Below, in pieces: positions 51,301-61,263 of a DNA stretch of 64,000 nucleotides (its first letter is position 1; the number at the start of each line of letters is the position of its first letter). This DNA is from Neelides folsomi (lineage: Eukaryota; Arthropoda; Collembola; Neelipleona; Neelidae). Position numbers and translations under genes: made by a program. Location of the stretch: NCBI GenBank assembly GCA_034687125.1, contig JAQGBZ010000258.1, positions 1 to 64,000 on the forward strand, read 5' to 3'. A model generated the notes under the pieces. It ran no database searches, was not told the DNA's origin, and was given only the letters and a program-made list of their open reading frames with translations.

Positions 51301-51549
51301 CCAATATGAGCAGATATAAATAGATATGCATAATACATAATATGTTATAAAGTTCATTCTATAAGAAAATGTAAATTGGGTGTATGGTCATTGTAAGATA
51401 AGCAATGATCGGTGTGGATAAATTGAGATGCATGACTCAATTGAATCTAATTAATTAATTCTTCACTAATTGCTTAATTAAAGAGGAAAGAGAATAGAAC
51501 TAATTAGCAAATGATTTCAAAACAAATTTTACCTTTCAAATCGACCCAT
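42325..51549 (-). CDS. SLC26 family anion transporter with STAS domain, complete, 14 exons
   Basis: Coding exons are 51549-51533, 47949-47744, 46168-45995, 45909-45799, 45719-45496, 45222-45158, 45083-44984, 44869-44556, 44465-44303, 44192-44016, 43897-43628, 43443-43315, 43266-43156 and 42606-42325. All phases agree, giving 780 residues. SLC26 proteins exchange sulfate, chloride, bicarbonate or oxalate across membranes. Diagnostic blocks are [113 protein letters not shown] and [10 protein letters not shown]. The Ser-Arg pair known to line the anion site (SLSRS) is kept. The STAS domain occupies roughly 608-780, with [15 protein letters not shown]. The sequence sits near the SLC26A5/A6 (prestin) type, but I cannot fix the subtype. 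The first exon has only five and two-thirds codons and is separated by 3.6 kb. The intron 43314-43267 is just 48 bases and stop-free. Confidence 0.95.
46169..47743 (-). other. SLC26 intron 2
   Basis: A roughly 1.6-kb intron. It contains CATTCATTCATTCATCATT and a perfect two-copy tandem repeat of 22 bases (46281-46324). No exon-like frame is evident. Confidence 0.7.
46281..46324. repeat. Two perfect tandem copies of a 22-bp unit
   Basis: The unit CAACAACATCATTCAATCTT(TG) occurs twice without a mismatch, in an intron of the SLC26 gene. The lack of divergence points to a recent slippage duplication. Confidence 0.9.
47950..51532 (-). other. SLC26 intron 1 (3.6 kb)
   Basis: A long AT-rich intron after a 17-base first coding exon. 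It contains a foldback element at 50937-51023, a 24-base AT run at about 51258-51281 and a 16-bp TACCTA palindrome at 49943-49958. The open frames (48141-48678, 49550-50774) are AT-driven and match nothing known. Such first introns often hold enhancers, but no specific element is claimed. Confidence 0.6.
50937..51023. mobile_element. Short foldback element (about 87 bp)
   Basis: The arms GGGCATTGCAGTT (50937-50949) and its exact complement AACTGCAATGCCC (51011-51023) enclose 61 AT-rich bases, and the pairing extends imperfectly into TATTT. It is probably a tiny MITE. No clear target duplication was seen. Confidence 0.55.
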
Positions 51550-54500
51550 TTTCTCCGTTTGTGGGATTCTTTGTTCGAAGATTGTTTAATTGTCCGCAGA
51601 TTTTCTCAAGTGCAAGGATGCGTTGATCGAGCCAACCACTTCATGTAATCCTGTTTAAAATTGAATTGATTATCCGCTGCTCAAGTGAGAGTTGTGGAGA
51701 ATGAGACCAACCCGGCGTTCGAATCTCATCTGAGAAATAAGCAAATAAATCCTTATGATAAAAACAACCCAGGAAAGGAGGAATCTTCTAAGAGCCTTCA
51801 AGATTTAAACATGAAGAAAACACTAAAATGAACGCAATTGAATTTAAAGGTCTATTAATAAGGTTTCAAACTCATTTGCTCATCACTAATAACAATTATT
51901 ACATGGTCCGACATCCCATTAAAACCAATAAGAATCTCAGGTCTATGATAATTTCCCACTTTCACAAAATATAATACTTACCTAGTTTAAATAGATATAT
52001 TATAAGCATATTGTTATAGCATATTCTTTGATTTTAAAACAAGGAGAAATCATGCAAACGACAAAGAGCTGTTCAATAAATATGTATTACTGACCATTAA
52101 TTCCTCATCAAGTCTTATGACAATACCCATGAAAATGAAATTGAAAATAAAACGAGCGGAAATTTAAATTTTAATAATATAACTCTCTCAAACTGCGTCA
52201 TTGAAGTTATAATATAAGAATAAAAGATCGTGAGATCATGGGCTTATCTGGGCAATAATTAATTGTAAATATGAAGGAAATAATCATGAAAAAGCATGGC
52301 ACTATTTATTTTGACCAATTATTCTTTTGTGGCTTTTCAATTTGCAATATTAATTCTGGACGAAGCGAAGGAGAAAACGACCGTTACGTGAATAAAAAAC
52401 CAACCTCGTATTCTTTTATGCCAATATTACTTATTATGGTTATACTTATTAGTTAGTTAGAATGAATAATAATGCTTTTAATTAATCATTAATTCTACTA
52501 CGTCTATCCACCCTTTTAGCAAAACAGATGAAAAAAATTAAAGTGTAAATATAGATTTTGATGTCAATTAACATAATTGGTTAACTGTCATTTGCATTTT
52601 ATGGTTCAATAATCACTTCATTACAAACCGGTTGGCGACGGAGGGTTCATAAAGAACGCGTTAAAAAGACAATAATTGCCATTTGGATGTTTCTACTTAT
52701 CAACGCTAATTTAACAGTTTCTTATATTCAACTTACGTCAATTACTATATACTATTTAAATGTAGTAATATAGTATGCTAATAGTTATAGATCATCGAGG
52801 CACTATCAATAACCAATATAATTTAAAATTATGTAATAATCAGCTCAATAACTAATACATTATATAGACGTTTTATTGAACTGTTTTCGCCAACTGCTGC
52901 ACCTCTAAAGCATATATTAAGAATCTTTAACTCGGCCGCCGTTTCTGGTTCTTTCCAAATTATTATCACTCTCAGTCAGCTCTTGTTGATTCTCGCTCGT
53001 GACCTCACCCTCACTCAAATTTAACTAGATATGCAATACATTTCTATCACGGCTTATCTGCCATATTCGGAAGATCCTACCCAGAACCACATTTGTCATT
53101 TCAAACATACGTCAAATTTCATACAAATGTGTGTCGAAGGAAATCCTTCTGGATATACCCATGCATTCATGTTTCAATTTCCCTTTTCATCTCCTTCCGT
53201 GTTTACATCTTACACTGCAACTAGGATTAAAAATGAATCCTATGTCATCCCAAGTGTATCATAGTAACAGAACCTTGTACGGTAAATATCGTATTTGTAA
53301 TTTTTCGGATGTGTATACAATTCCTATTATTTTTTCCATTTGGGTTCAGTGGTGGTTGGTGGTAGACAAATAGTCTAAAGGTGACTGCACTCTCATTTAA
53401 ATTAAGTAAACCTCCGATAAATGATTTATCTCGACGTATCTCAACTATTTAAATTTATATGAGGAACCAGATCTCCCCACGATGCATTTTAACCCCCATT
53501 TTATCGAACATTGTGTCATTAGGGGAAAAAAGATTTGAGTTTTTTGAGCCATGTGATCTAACTCACTATGAAATGACTAGACGTGTTGGAGGGAATGTGC
53601 GATGATTTCCGCAATCAATCCCTCGCTTGCCTTGTACGAGACATTCTCTATTCACAATTAACAAAAACGGCCCTCGCGATCCTTAAAGAACATTCGCATT
53701 GCTAATTTATGTAATATACTTTTTGCACATTTTTTAAAGGGAGTCTGTTTCATATAACTTTAAGCGGCGTCTCTCACGATGACCTTAACTTAAACTCTCA
53801 TACATGTGTAAATATCCCATGTAAAAGATATTACTACGCAGATCATTAACTGATGCATATAAGCTCTGTGTTTACGGGCTATATCATATTAAACTTACTT
53901 TCAATGTAAACCGAAGGTCTTTTATAATGATTGATGTACAGAAATAAAATGAGATAATGTTCATTCGATATCCTCAAAGTTAATTTTAGCAATTGTGTAA
54001 ATGGAGATAATTTTGCGTTTATGTGTAAGTAAGTACATTTTAGTACATACATAGTATTTATGTATGTCTTTTCAATTAATTAATAATTTACTCACTAGAT
54101 ATTTTACGCAAGACAAGAAGACAAGATACGAAAAATATATGATATTCCCAAATAATTAAAGATTTATTTATGTTTTACGTAATAAATATCTGTAAATATC
54201 TGTATTATTCATTTAGATAAAATTATAATTAAATTAATAATGAACTAATAATATTTTCTGAAAATTCATTTAAATAATATAAAAAGCCATAAAATTTAAG
54301 ATTCTCTTACCAATTAAGCGAAATGTGGAGCAAAATTAAAAGGGTCCAAAGTTCCATTCTGATCACAAATTGTCAGTCAGTAGTTGCATTTAAGTTAATC
54401 ATTGATAATGTCTCTTGAAACTGTTAAAGCTACAAAATACTTTGGTTGAAAACTCGAAGGTATGTAAAGTAAGGATTTATTTGTGTGCATTTTGTAAAGT

Positions 54501-56604
54501 GTACATAGAAAAATGTAATTATGAATATCAATTCCAATCAATCGATAAAACAGAACCAGAACTTAAAACGCCTGCTTGCAAGTATTAAGGGTTAATTGTA
54601 GCTATTCACTTGCCGTTACAAGTACATATCTCATTAATACTCATGTATTTATCATGTAATATATAGGTAAAAGTAATTATTAAATTATGCCTATTTAAAT
54701 GATGTTTGTATACCTAAGCAGGCAAAAAAGTCGAATTTTGGTATCTTGCTGTACAAGTAACTTGTTATTGCACTCCAATATATACTATATTAGTAACAGA
54801 ATACTCTATATGTACACAGGTGATAAACAATAAAGCTGCAATTGACTGCTAATTGACGTTATTCGTTTTCTCTATCACTTTAAACACACTCGGTCGAAAG
54901 AGATCTAGACATTACTGGATTCGCACTTGAGCTAAACACATAAAGCACAAATATAAGGACAATATCTTATTAATATTCTTGAGTAAATAAATAAATTTTA
55001 AATTCAAGTGACAAGGATTTAAAACACAATTAGCGGATCAAATATTCCTATTTAATATGTATTGGAAGTACTGTGAAGGTGAGTTTTGTATTTACAAGAG
55101 GAGACTGTTTGAGATTTGGAGCCTCCTTTGGGAATGTAAATATGATCAATTGTTGAGAGGCAAAACTCCTTGGAGTGAATGAAAAGGGAAAGTGGCAGGG
55201 ATTTAGATTGGGGTTGAAGTAATTACGCTTCACGAAATAAAAAAATGCGAGACCTATTTATTGTGAATTGAATAAGGAAGGAGCCACCTTCATTTAATAT
55301 AAATGCAATATACTGTGAGACACAACTATCTGTATAGGCCACAATTAATGACCTTACAACTTGTCCATTGCCCTATATATTAAGAATGTAAGACATGTTC
55401 AGAATTTGTACATTCCATACCTGCGTACAATTTAATATGAAGAGCCAAATCTCCCTTTTCCCTACCTCAATACTTCCACAGTCCACGGCTCAAATGAAAC
55501 GATGTTCGACTTGAGTTCAGATCCTCCTTCCACTTTCGCACACACAATCTTGGTATTCTTCATATTTTCATATTTATACTTCTTTTTTCTTGGTCAAATT
55601 AAGATCCTTCGTGGTATAAGCGCGCATATTGTTAGATATACCAGTTTGTAATTGCATATAGGATACAATCATAAATATAAATGTGGACTTTGGGTATTTA
55701 AAATACGCTACAAAGTCCCCCTTCACTCTCATGATGTTAATACTTATGATGCTATAGGTAGGAGATATACAGTCTTGTACATTCACTTAACCTAATATAA
55801 CATGAATTTGTTCCCAATTAATAATTAAAGTTTGGTTAAGCAAAATTAGTAAAGAGATATTCTGCCACATCCTTTGCCTGATCGATCGGTTTTTATCAAA
55901 TTACCTTAGAAACATGAATTTAAAACACAGTTCATAATATACTAAATATACTATATACTTATTGAATGAATCTAATGCTAAAGGTATATTTTCGGTATAT
56001 GGTTAAATATACATTTTAATTAATTGTATTAGAAACTTCAAAATACAACCAACGTTTTTAGTTAAATCATGCCTAATGTTTTTCCCAAGATTATCGAGAT
56101 GTTCCTTATAATTTAAAATGGTAAAAAAGAAAAGTAACTGTCAACCTGATTGGGCGATTCTTCAATTTCAAATTTATACAGTAAACTTGAAATCCTGAAA
56201 GATAATTATTTATAATATACGGAACTTGAATTTTGATTCTTCCATTGTCACTCCATGATTAATTCTAACCCTCGATCTTCAATGTTTCTAACTGCGAGTT
56301 AGAGTTGAGTAGGACACCCAGTTAGGGTGAGTAGGAGGACTTGAGATTCTATTTAAATTTAACGTTGGACGACGTCCAACAACTTCCGCAAACGCATTGA
56401 AAGGGAAATTAAAATAGATGCGGACTGACCTTCTTTCATTTACAATTCCTTGAACCTTCACCTACAAACTGTCAGACAGACCTTAGCTCTCAAAGAAGGA
56501 ACGGCACTCGGAATCGGTTTCTTAATGTAAAATTCTAATTAGCCAATTAAAAAATGTTTAATTTGAAAGGATGCCTTTATTATTATTCATTTGAATAATG
56601 TTTA

Positions 56605-56905
56605 CATCATATTGTCTCTATTTTTCAATTATACAGTCACATTAAATATTTACAGTGACCTTCCATGTCATCTCATAATACATTTTTACAGATTTAAATA
56701 AGGAATTTCTAAATTTTATGCATATTTTTAATCAATAATCATCATTCAGTTAAAATTAAGCACATATACATCATATTGTCTCTAATTTTTAATCGTATAC
56801 ATTTGTATCGCTTAAACATTTACAATAGTCATCTTTGCCATTAAATAATACATTTTTAAAAGATTTAAGTAACACATTTCTAAGTTTTATAAATCTTTAA
56901 TCATT
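56605..56905. repeat. Imperfect tandem duplication, period about 164 bp
   Basis: CATCATATTGTCTCTA begins at 56605 and again at 56769. In both copies it is followed by matching blocks (ATTTACA, AATAATACATTTTTA..AGATTTAA, ATTTCTAA.TTTTAT, TTTAATCA). The copies have clearly diverged, so the duplication is old. It lies upstream of the EEF1AKMT2 gene. Confidence 0.65.
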
Positions 56906-57103
56906 TTGCCAATTTTCTTTGTTCTCTTTGATTCAGTTTTATCTCTATTCCACTCGAAGATGTGCATGTATTTAACCATTAACCATAGCCAAGTTCGCAT
57001 ATTATCCATTAGTCCCATTGCCGCTTGTTTAAAAGGCCTCATTAGTTGTCATCATTTAATTAAAGATGAAATTTTAAATGAAAATGAAAAGTGAAAATGA
57101 AAG

Positions 57104-57397
57104 TTGAAAATTGAAAATGAAAATAGGAAAATTTGCGATTTTGATCATTGGTCTCCATCTAGTGATGAGTTTCCAAGGGAAAACCTGAAGCTAGGAATTC
57201 CACTTTTGCAAACAAAGGAATGTGTTAAAGATATTGAGTCGAGAAAGAAGAAACCGAAATTGGATTCACCTTTTGAAATTTTAATTCAATTGAGCCCGGC
57301 AAGGAAAGACTTCATTTGGTACAATCTCTTGAAGGGGAAGGACGTGTTTTCCGAGCTCCCGCAGCGAAAATCATTTTCACTTTCTCCCAAATTTTGA
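57104..57397 (+). other. Unrecognised open frame before EEF1AKMT2 (possible exon or leader)
   Basis: An open stretch without its own ATG encodes about 97 residues (KICDFDHWSPSSDEFPRENL ... PFEILIQLSPARKDFIWYNL), ending in TGA. The composition is balanced and protein-like, unlike the AT-driven frames around it. An AG acceptor-like site (AAAATAG) precedes it at about 57127. A second frame starting at ATG 57117 reads MKIGKFAILIIGLHLVMSFQ and stops soon after, resembling a signal peptide. It could be a terminal exon of an unseen gene, part of the EEF1AKMT2 leader, or chance. Confidence 0.2.
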
Positions 57398-57431
57398 GAC
57401 TAAAGAATCTTTACTAAGGATATCATTCAAT

Positions 57432-58897
57432 ATGGTATGTGAAAGTTTTAAAACTTTTATTTTTATTTGAATTTAAATTAAAGCAAATCACTGAAAAGTT
57501 AATTAAAATATCGAATTATATATAATTTCATTACCTACTAATGGTTAATATGGTTTTGATTTAGGGTGATCACTGTGCCAATGGAGACAAGACTGAGATG
57601 ACTGACAAGGAACAGGAAGAGGAACAGGCGATTCCAGCCCCTGAGCTTTTTCCATCTATCATTGGGCTGAAATCCTAGTAATACGAAAATTTAATATACC
57701 TACTTATATTTAAAATAGAACTATTATTCACTTTATTTTTATAGTTGGGATAGGACGTTTGAGGAAGAGACGATCAACTTCAAAAGTGATCATTTGGAAG
57801 GCGAAATCTGGTTTGGTCAGACCATTCAATACAAGATGCTGAGGTAAAACAATAATTATATCTAACAATTAAATGAATGAATTTTAATAACAACATGGAT
57901 TAGAGCTATCAAGCAGCATGAGGTTATTGGACGCTTTGATTCTATCATCGACATTGGCTGCGGCAACGGGAGATTCTTGGCCCATTTGGTACTAAAATAA
58001 ACATTTAATATTAATCAATTGTGTTGGAAGACGGTAAAAAAATAATATTTTCTTTGTAATTATCTAGGGCCACAACGGCTATCATATCCTGGATGGCATA
58101 GATGTTAGCGAAGAGGCCGAAAAAGTATGCAATCTGATGTGGACAAAAGAAGGACTACACAAAATTGTCTTTGAAGTATTTAAAACTTAATTTTAAGCCT
58201 TTTTTTAAAAAAAAGCTGTTAAATTTTTTTTAAAGTAAATATTAAATTTAACAGGTCCTTGATATGCTTGAGCCGATTCCCGACAGACTTCTTAAGTCTT
58301 ACAAATTGGCCATTGACAAAGGGACGTATGACACGATCAGTCTCATTCCCGATAGGGATTTAAAGTCGACGAGAGAACTTTACATCTCGAACGTGCATTC
58401 TTTGGTCATGGAGAATGGTTATCTTTTGCTTGCGTCCTGTAATTGGACTAAGGAAGAACTTGCAGACCATTACAGACCATGTAAAAATAATTACAAATAA
58501 TTAATATCTGATAAACAAAAAATCAATTTTGAGAATGATAATTAATTTTTTTAAAATTATTTTAGGGTTTAAGACTATCGAGGCGATTCCAACTGCGAAC
58601 ATCTCATTCGGGGGTAAAGTAGGGAATACTGTGTCGATTCTGCTCTTGCAAAAGGTTCCAAATCTCTCCACTGAATCAATTCTAGCTGATGGATCGGTTA
58701 AGGAAGTCGAAGAATCCGACAAGGTGAAAAAAGTCGAAGAGTTTCGCAAATCTCGAAAGCTGTCAATACCTTGTAATGAAAACGGAGGTGGAGACAAAGT
58801 CTCCACGCACCAGTCAAGGTCTCCTCGCACTCCAACATCCGAGGTCCGGGCTTGGACTAAAGGTCCTAAGAATTATTCTCCAGAAGACTCCTCGTGA
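57432..58897 (+). CDS. EEF1AKMT2: eEF1A lysine methyltransferase 2 (METTL10), complete, 7 exons
   Basis: Exons are 57432-57434, 57565-57677, 57745-57843, 57904-57988, 58068-58175, 58255-58480 and 58566-58897, giving 321 residues. EEF1AKMT2 uses S-adenosylmethionine to trimethylate a lysine of elongation factor eEF1A. The match to the human protein covers SYWDRTFEEE, GEIWFGQ, the SAM-binding motif IIDIGCGNGRFLAHL (glycines at 90, 92 and 94), GIDVS, AIDKGTYDTISLIPD, LLLASCNWTKEEL and ANISFGGKVGNTVSILLLQK. The human protein ends at this last block. Here a 78-residue charged, Ser/Thr/Pro-rich tail follows. The first coding exon seems to be ATG alone, directly followed by GTATGT. If this is wrong, an internal ATG in exon 2 (near codon 12) could serve, and the catalytic domain would be unaffected. 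A partial tandem repeat of the tail continues past the stop to 58997 in another frame. Confidence 0.92.
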
Positions 58898-58997
58898 CGT
58901 GAAGGGTGAATTGCTGACTATCCCGACTAAGGGTCCTGAGAATCCTCCAGAAGATTCGCCTCGTGATGACGTGAAGGATGAAGTGGTGATTTTCTAA
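58849..58997 (+). repeat. Diverged tandem repeat at the end of the methyltransferase gene
   Basis: A unit beginning ACTAAAGGTCCTAAGAAT near 58856 recurs as ACTAAGGGTCCTGAGAAT near 58926. Both continue with CTCCAGAAGA, CTCGTGA and GACGTGAAGG-like blocks. The stop codon of the gene lies in the first unit. The second unit is open to TAA at 58995-58997 and translates as TKGPENPPEDSPRDDVKDE. Confidence 0.7.
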
Positions 58998-59695
58998 TTG
59001 CCATAATTAAAACGCTCAACTTTCATTATTATTTTGTTATATTGCCTGTAAATTACTCTTTATAAATTAGAAGTTTTGTGAACAGTCGGGATTAAAATTC
59101 AATTAGGCATGTGTAACCTTATATGGATATCTATGTTGAGTGGAAGTATTGAGAACAGTGTAATAATTACTAGCAAAATTACTTATATGTTAGACCAACA
59201 CTTGCAATGTTTGAATTGAAATAATGAGTACAAATGCAATATTTTAATGCGTCAGTATAAGTAATTAATCTTAATGCTATTTCTTATGACTTTTCCTTTA
59301 ACCTTTTCTATAAAATTTAATTATTTAAATAATGAGTAAAAATGTACAAAATAAATATGGAAGAAAATTTCAAAATTTATTTAATTAGGAATGTAAAATC
59401 ATAATTGTAATGCATGGGTGAGTGTAGTTCGTAAGATGAATCAATGAATGTTGAGTGATGTGATTTAAGAATAATAAATTGAATTTATACATTTTAAACT
59501 TGTTCAATCACTTCACATTTGATACACATAACATTAGAATGATTAAAGTTAAATATTATTTAAAATATTCATAGTGGTTAAGTTAAGAAGTAATCCTTGT
59601 AATAATGAAGGAATTAAAACTGGAGTTTATCGATACAAACAGTTGAGGCGACTTAGGAAAGTCTTGTCGGATTAAATGACCCAATGGTAAAGTGT
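58998..59695. other. Intergenic region between convergent EEF1AKMT2 and NUDT5 genes
   Basis: About 700 bases of AT-rich 3' flanking DNA, with no feature beyond the expected transcript ends. Confidence 0.6.
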
Positions 59696-61263
59696 TCAAG
59701 TGACTTGCTTCGTGTGCATCCCCGTCCTCACACATGATCCATCCAAGGGGAGACTCATCTGGGAATTGGAAGCCGCATCAATCTCAGCATCTTTTGCGAA
59801 CTTCAATCCCATCTGCATCCCGATGGCGAATGCCTCCACTCGCGAGTCCACGATGTGACCTTCCTTCGTCAGACCTAACATTGAGCAATCGGATTAACCA
59901 AACCGTTCATTAACAAAGACATATCTCAATCAATTCCACGCACTTTCCAGTTTCCCATGGATGTCCGAGACGGGGATCATGAGCAAGTCGACGAATTCAC
60001 CTTCGCTTGGCTGCGGCTTGGTGTTAATGTTCTCCAACGAGTCTCCATCGATCTACCATCATGATCTTATAAAATACCAATAAGATCGGATTGGTTTACC
60101 TTCACAGTGGCGTAGCGGAGAATGGCGGAAGAACAACTCGGGTCCATGGACAGCTTTTCGCTCATGTGAGTCACTTCCCCGTGCCAACCCGTTTCTTCGA
60201 CGAGTTCTCGCAACGCAGCGTCGACGTTCCCTTCGCCGTGCTCAACCAGACCTGAAACAAACAAACACTTTCAAGACCTCAGTTCATTGGCCGATGAAGG
60301 CAAAGTTGAAATCCGTCTCGTTCAAATAAAATCATACATACTTAAGTGAAGGGAGTTGGCCTGTTTAATATTTCCTTGCATTGGCTAATGACAGACCATC
60401 ATCCTATGGCACCAATGATTCAACTATCTATTTCTTATTTTAATTCCTAATAAAGTACAAGGTACAGGTTTAATGACTACAGAGCTAAAAACCTCGTCAT
60501 TAAAACTTTATTTTATCTTCAAATGAACTTTAATCCAACTTGTATTATTATAGACTTTCTGTTATGTAATATATCATATCTTACAAGTTTTAGCATAGTC
60601 TTTCGTTTGAATGAGATTTAAGTTTTATAAGAACCTACTTCTTCGCTTGTAATATCTTTCAAATATTCTAATCTTTACTTAATTAACAATATAATACTCC
60701 ACTAATGAAATAATAACTGAAATTGTAAGTTTCGAAGATCTACATAATATTAGTATATTTTCTGGAAATTTTGGATTTTTTTCTTAAAGTATGGGAAATA
60801 AGTTAACGCAATACTTGTCTAGCTTTGTCTTTTATCTTACTCTGAAAATGACCGGAAATAGTTTAATATAAAACAAAGGGGTCAAAATATGGTTAAATGA
60901 AAGTTCCTACCTGCAGGAAATTCAATGGTGTACGCATTGAGAGCTGGTCGATACTGCCGGACGAGGACGATGACATCGAAATGGAGTTGTCGCCTGTAAA
61001 TGGCAATTGAAGCAACGGCGTCCGTGTCAGTGCCCGTTTCTCTCGTGACCCTCGTCACGGCCTCCCAAATCCTGTGGACGAAATAAATGAACCACCTTCA
61101 TTGTAGAAGAGTTGAGGATCTCAATTGCGACTGACCTTTCTTTTCCGTCAGGGTCAAGGTACTTGATTCTGGATAGTCTGAGCCAGTCTCCCTCATGGAC
61201 GACATCGTCCTTGAGGAACGTGCAGTGGACATGGTAGCCGTTGGAGAATGTGGGCCTGTTCAT
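59696..61263 (-). CDS. NUDT5: NUDT5-type ADP-sugar pyrophosphatase (Nudix), complete, 5 exons
   Basis: Exons are 61263-61136, 61071-60911, 60251-60100, 60052-59944 and 59874-59696, giving 242 residues (human NUDT5 has 219). NUDT5 hydrolyses ADP-ribose and related ADP-sugars to AMP and a sugar phosphate. The Nudix box is perfect: GLVEHGE, then seven residues, then RELVEETGW, at about 97-119, supplying the metal-binding glutamates. Other family blocks are GDWLRLSRIKYLDPDGKE, IWEAVTRVTRE, VIVLVRQYRPALNAYTIEFP, MDPSCSSAILRYATVKV, KPQPSEGEFVDLLMIP and the C-terminal HIVDSRVEAFAIGM. The last 30 residues (NSQMSLPLDGSC...) are specific to this protein. The start ATG gives a 12-residue leader before the conserved FLKDDVVHEG. 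The intron 60099-60053 is only 47 bases. Confidence 0.94.
60252..60910 (-). other. NUDT5 intron 2
   Basis: A 659-base AT-rich GT-AG intron that splits the first glycine codon of the Nudix box. Nothing else was seen in it. Confidence 0.75.

Larger units (their letters stand above)
51550..57431. other. Intergenic region between divergent SLC26 and EEF1AKMT2 genes
   Basis: About 5.9 kb. The first 100-200 bases hold the SLC26 5' UTR and promoter. GC-richer patches at 52620-53000, 53450-53720, 55040-55220 and 56240-56520 have no recognisable coding content. An imperfect tandem duplication lies at 56605-56905, and an unrecognised open frame at 57104-57397. Confidence 0.5.

Noticed and set aside
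51700-51735. GGCGTTCGAATCTCATC, resembling a tRNA B box
   Set aside because: No matching A box at the right distance and no cloverleaf could be folded around it on either strand.
53031-53373. Two overlapping frames of 77-80 codons
   Set aside because: They overlap in different frames, and neither shows a domain or exon boundaries.
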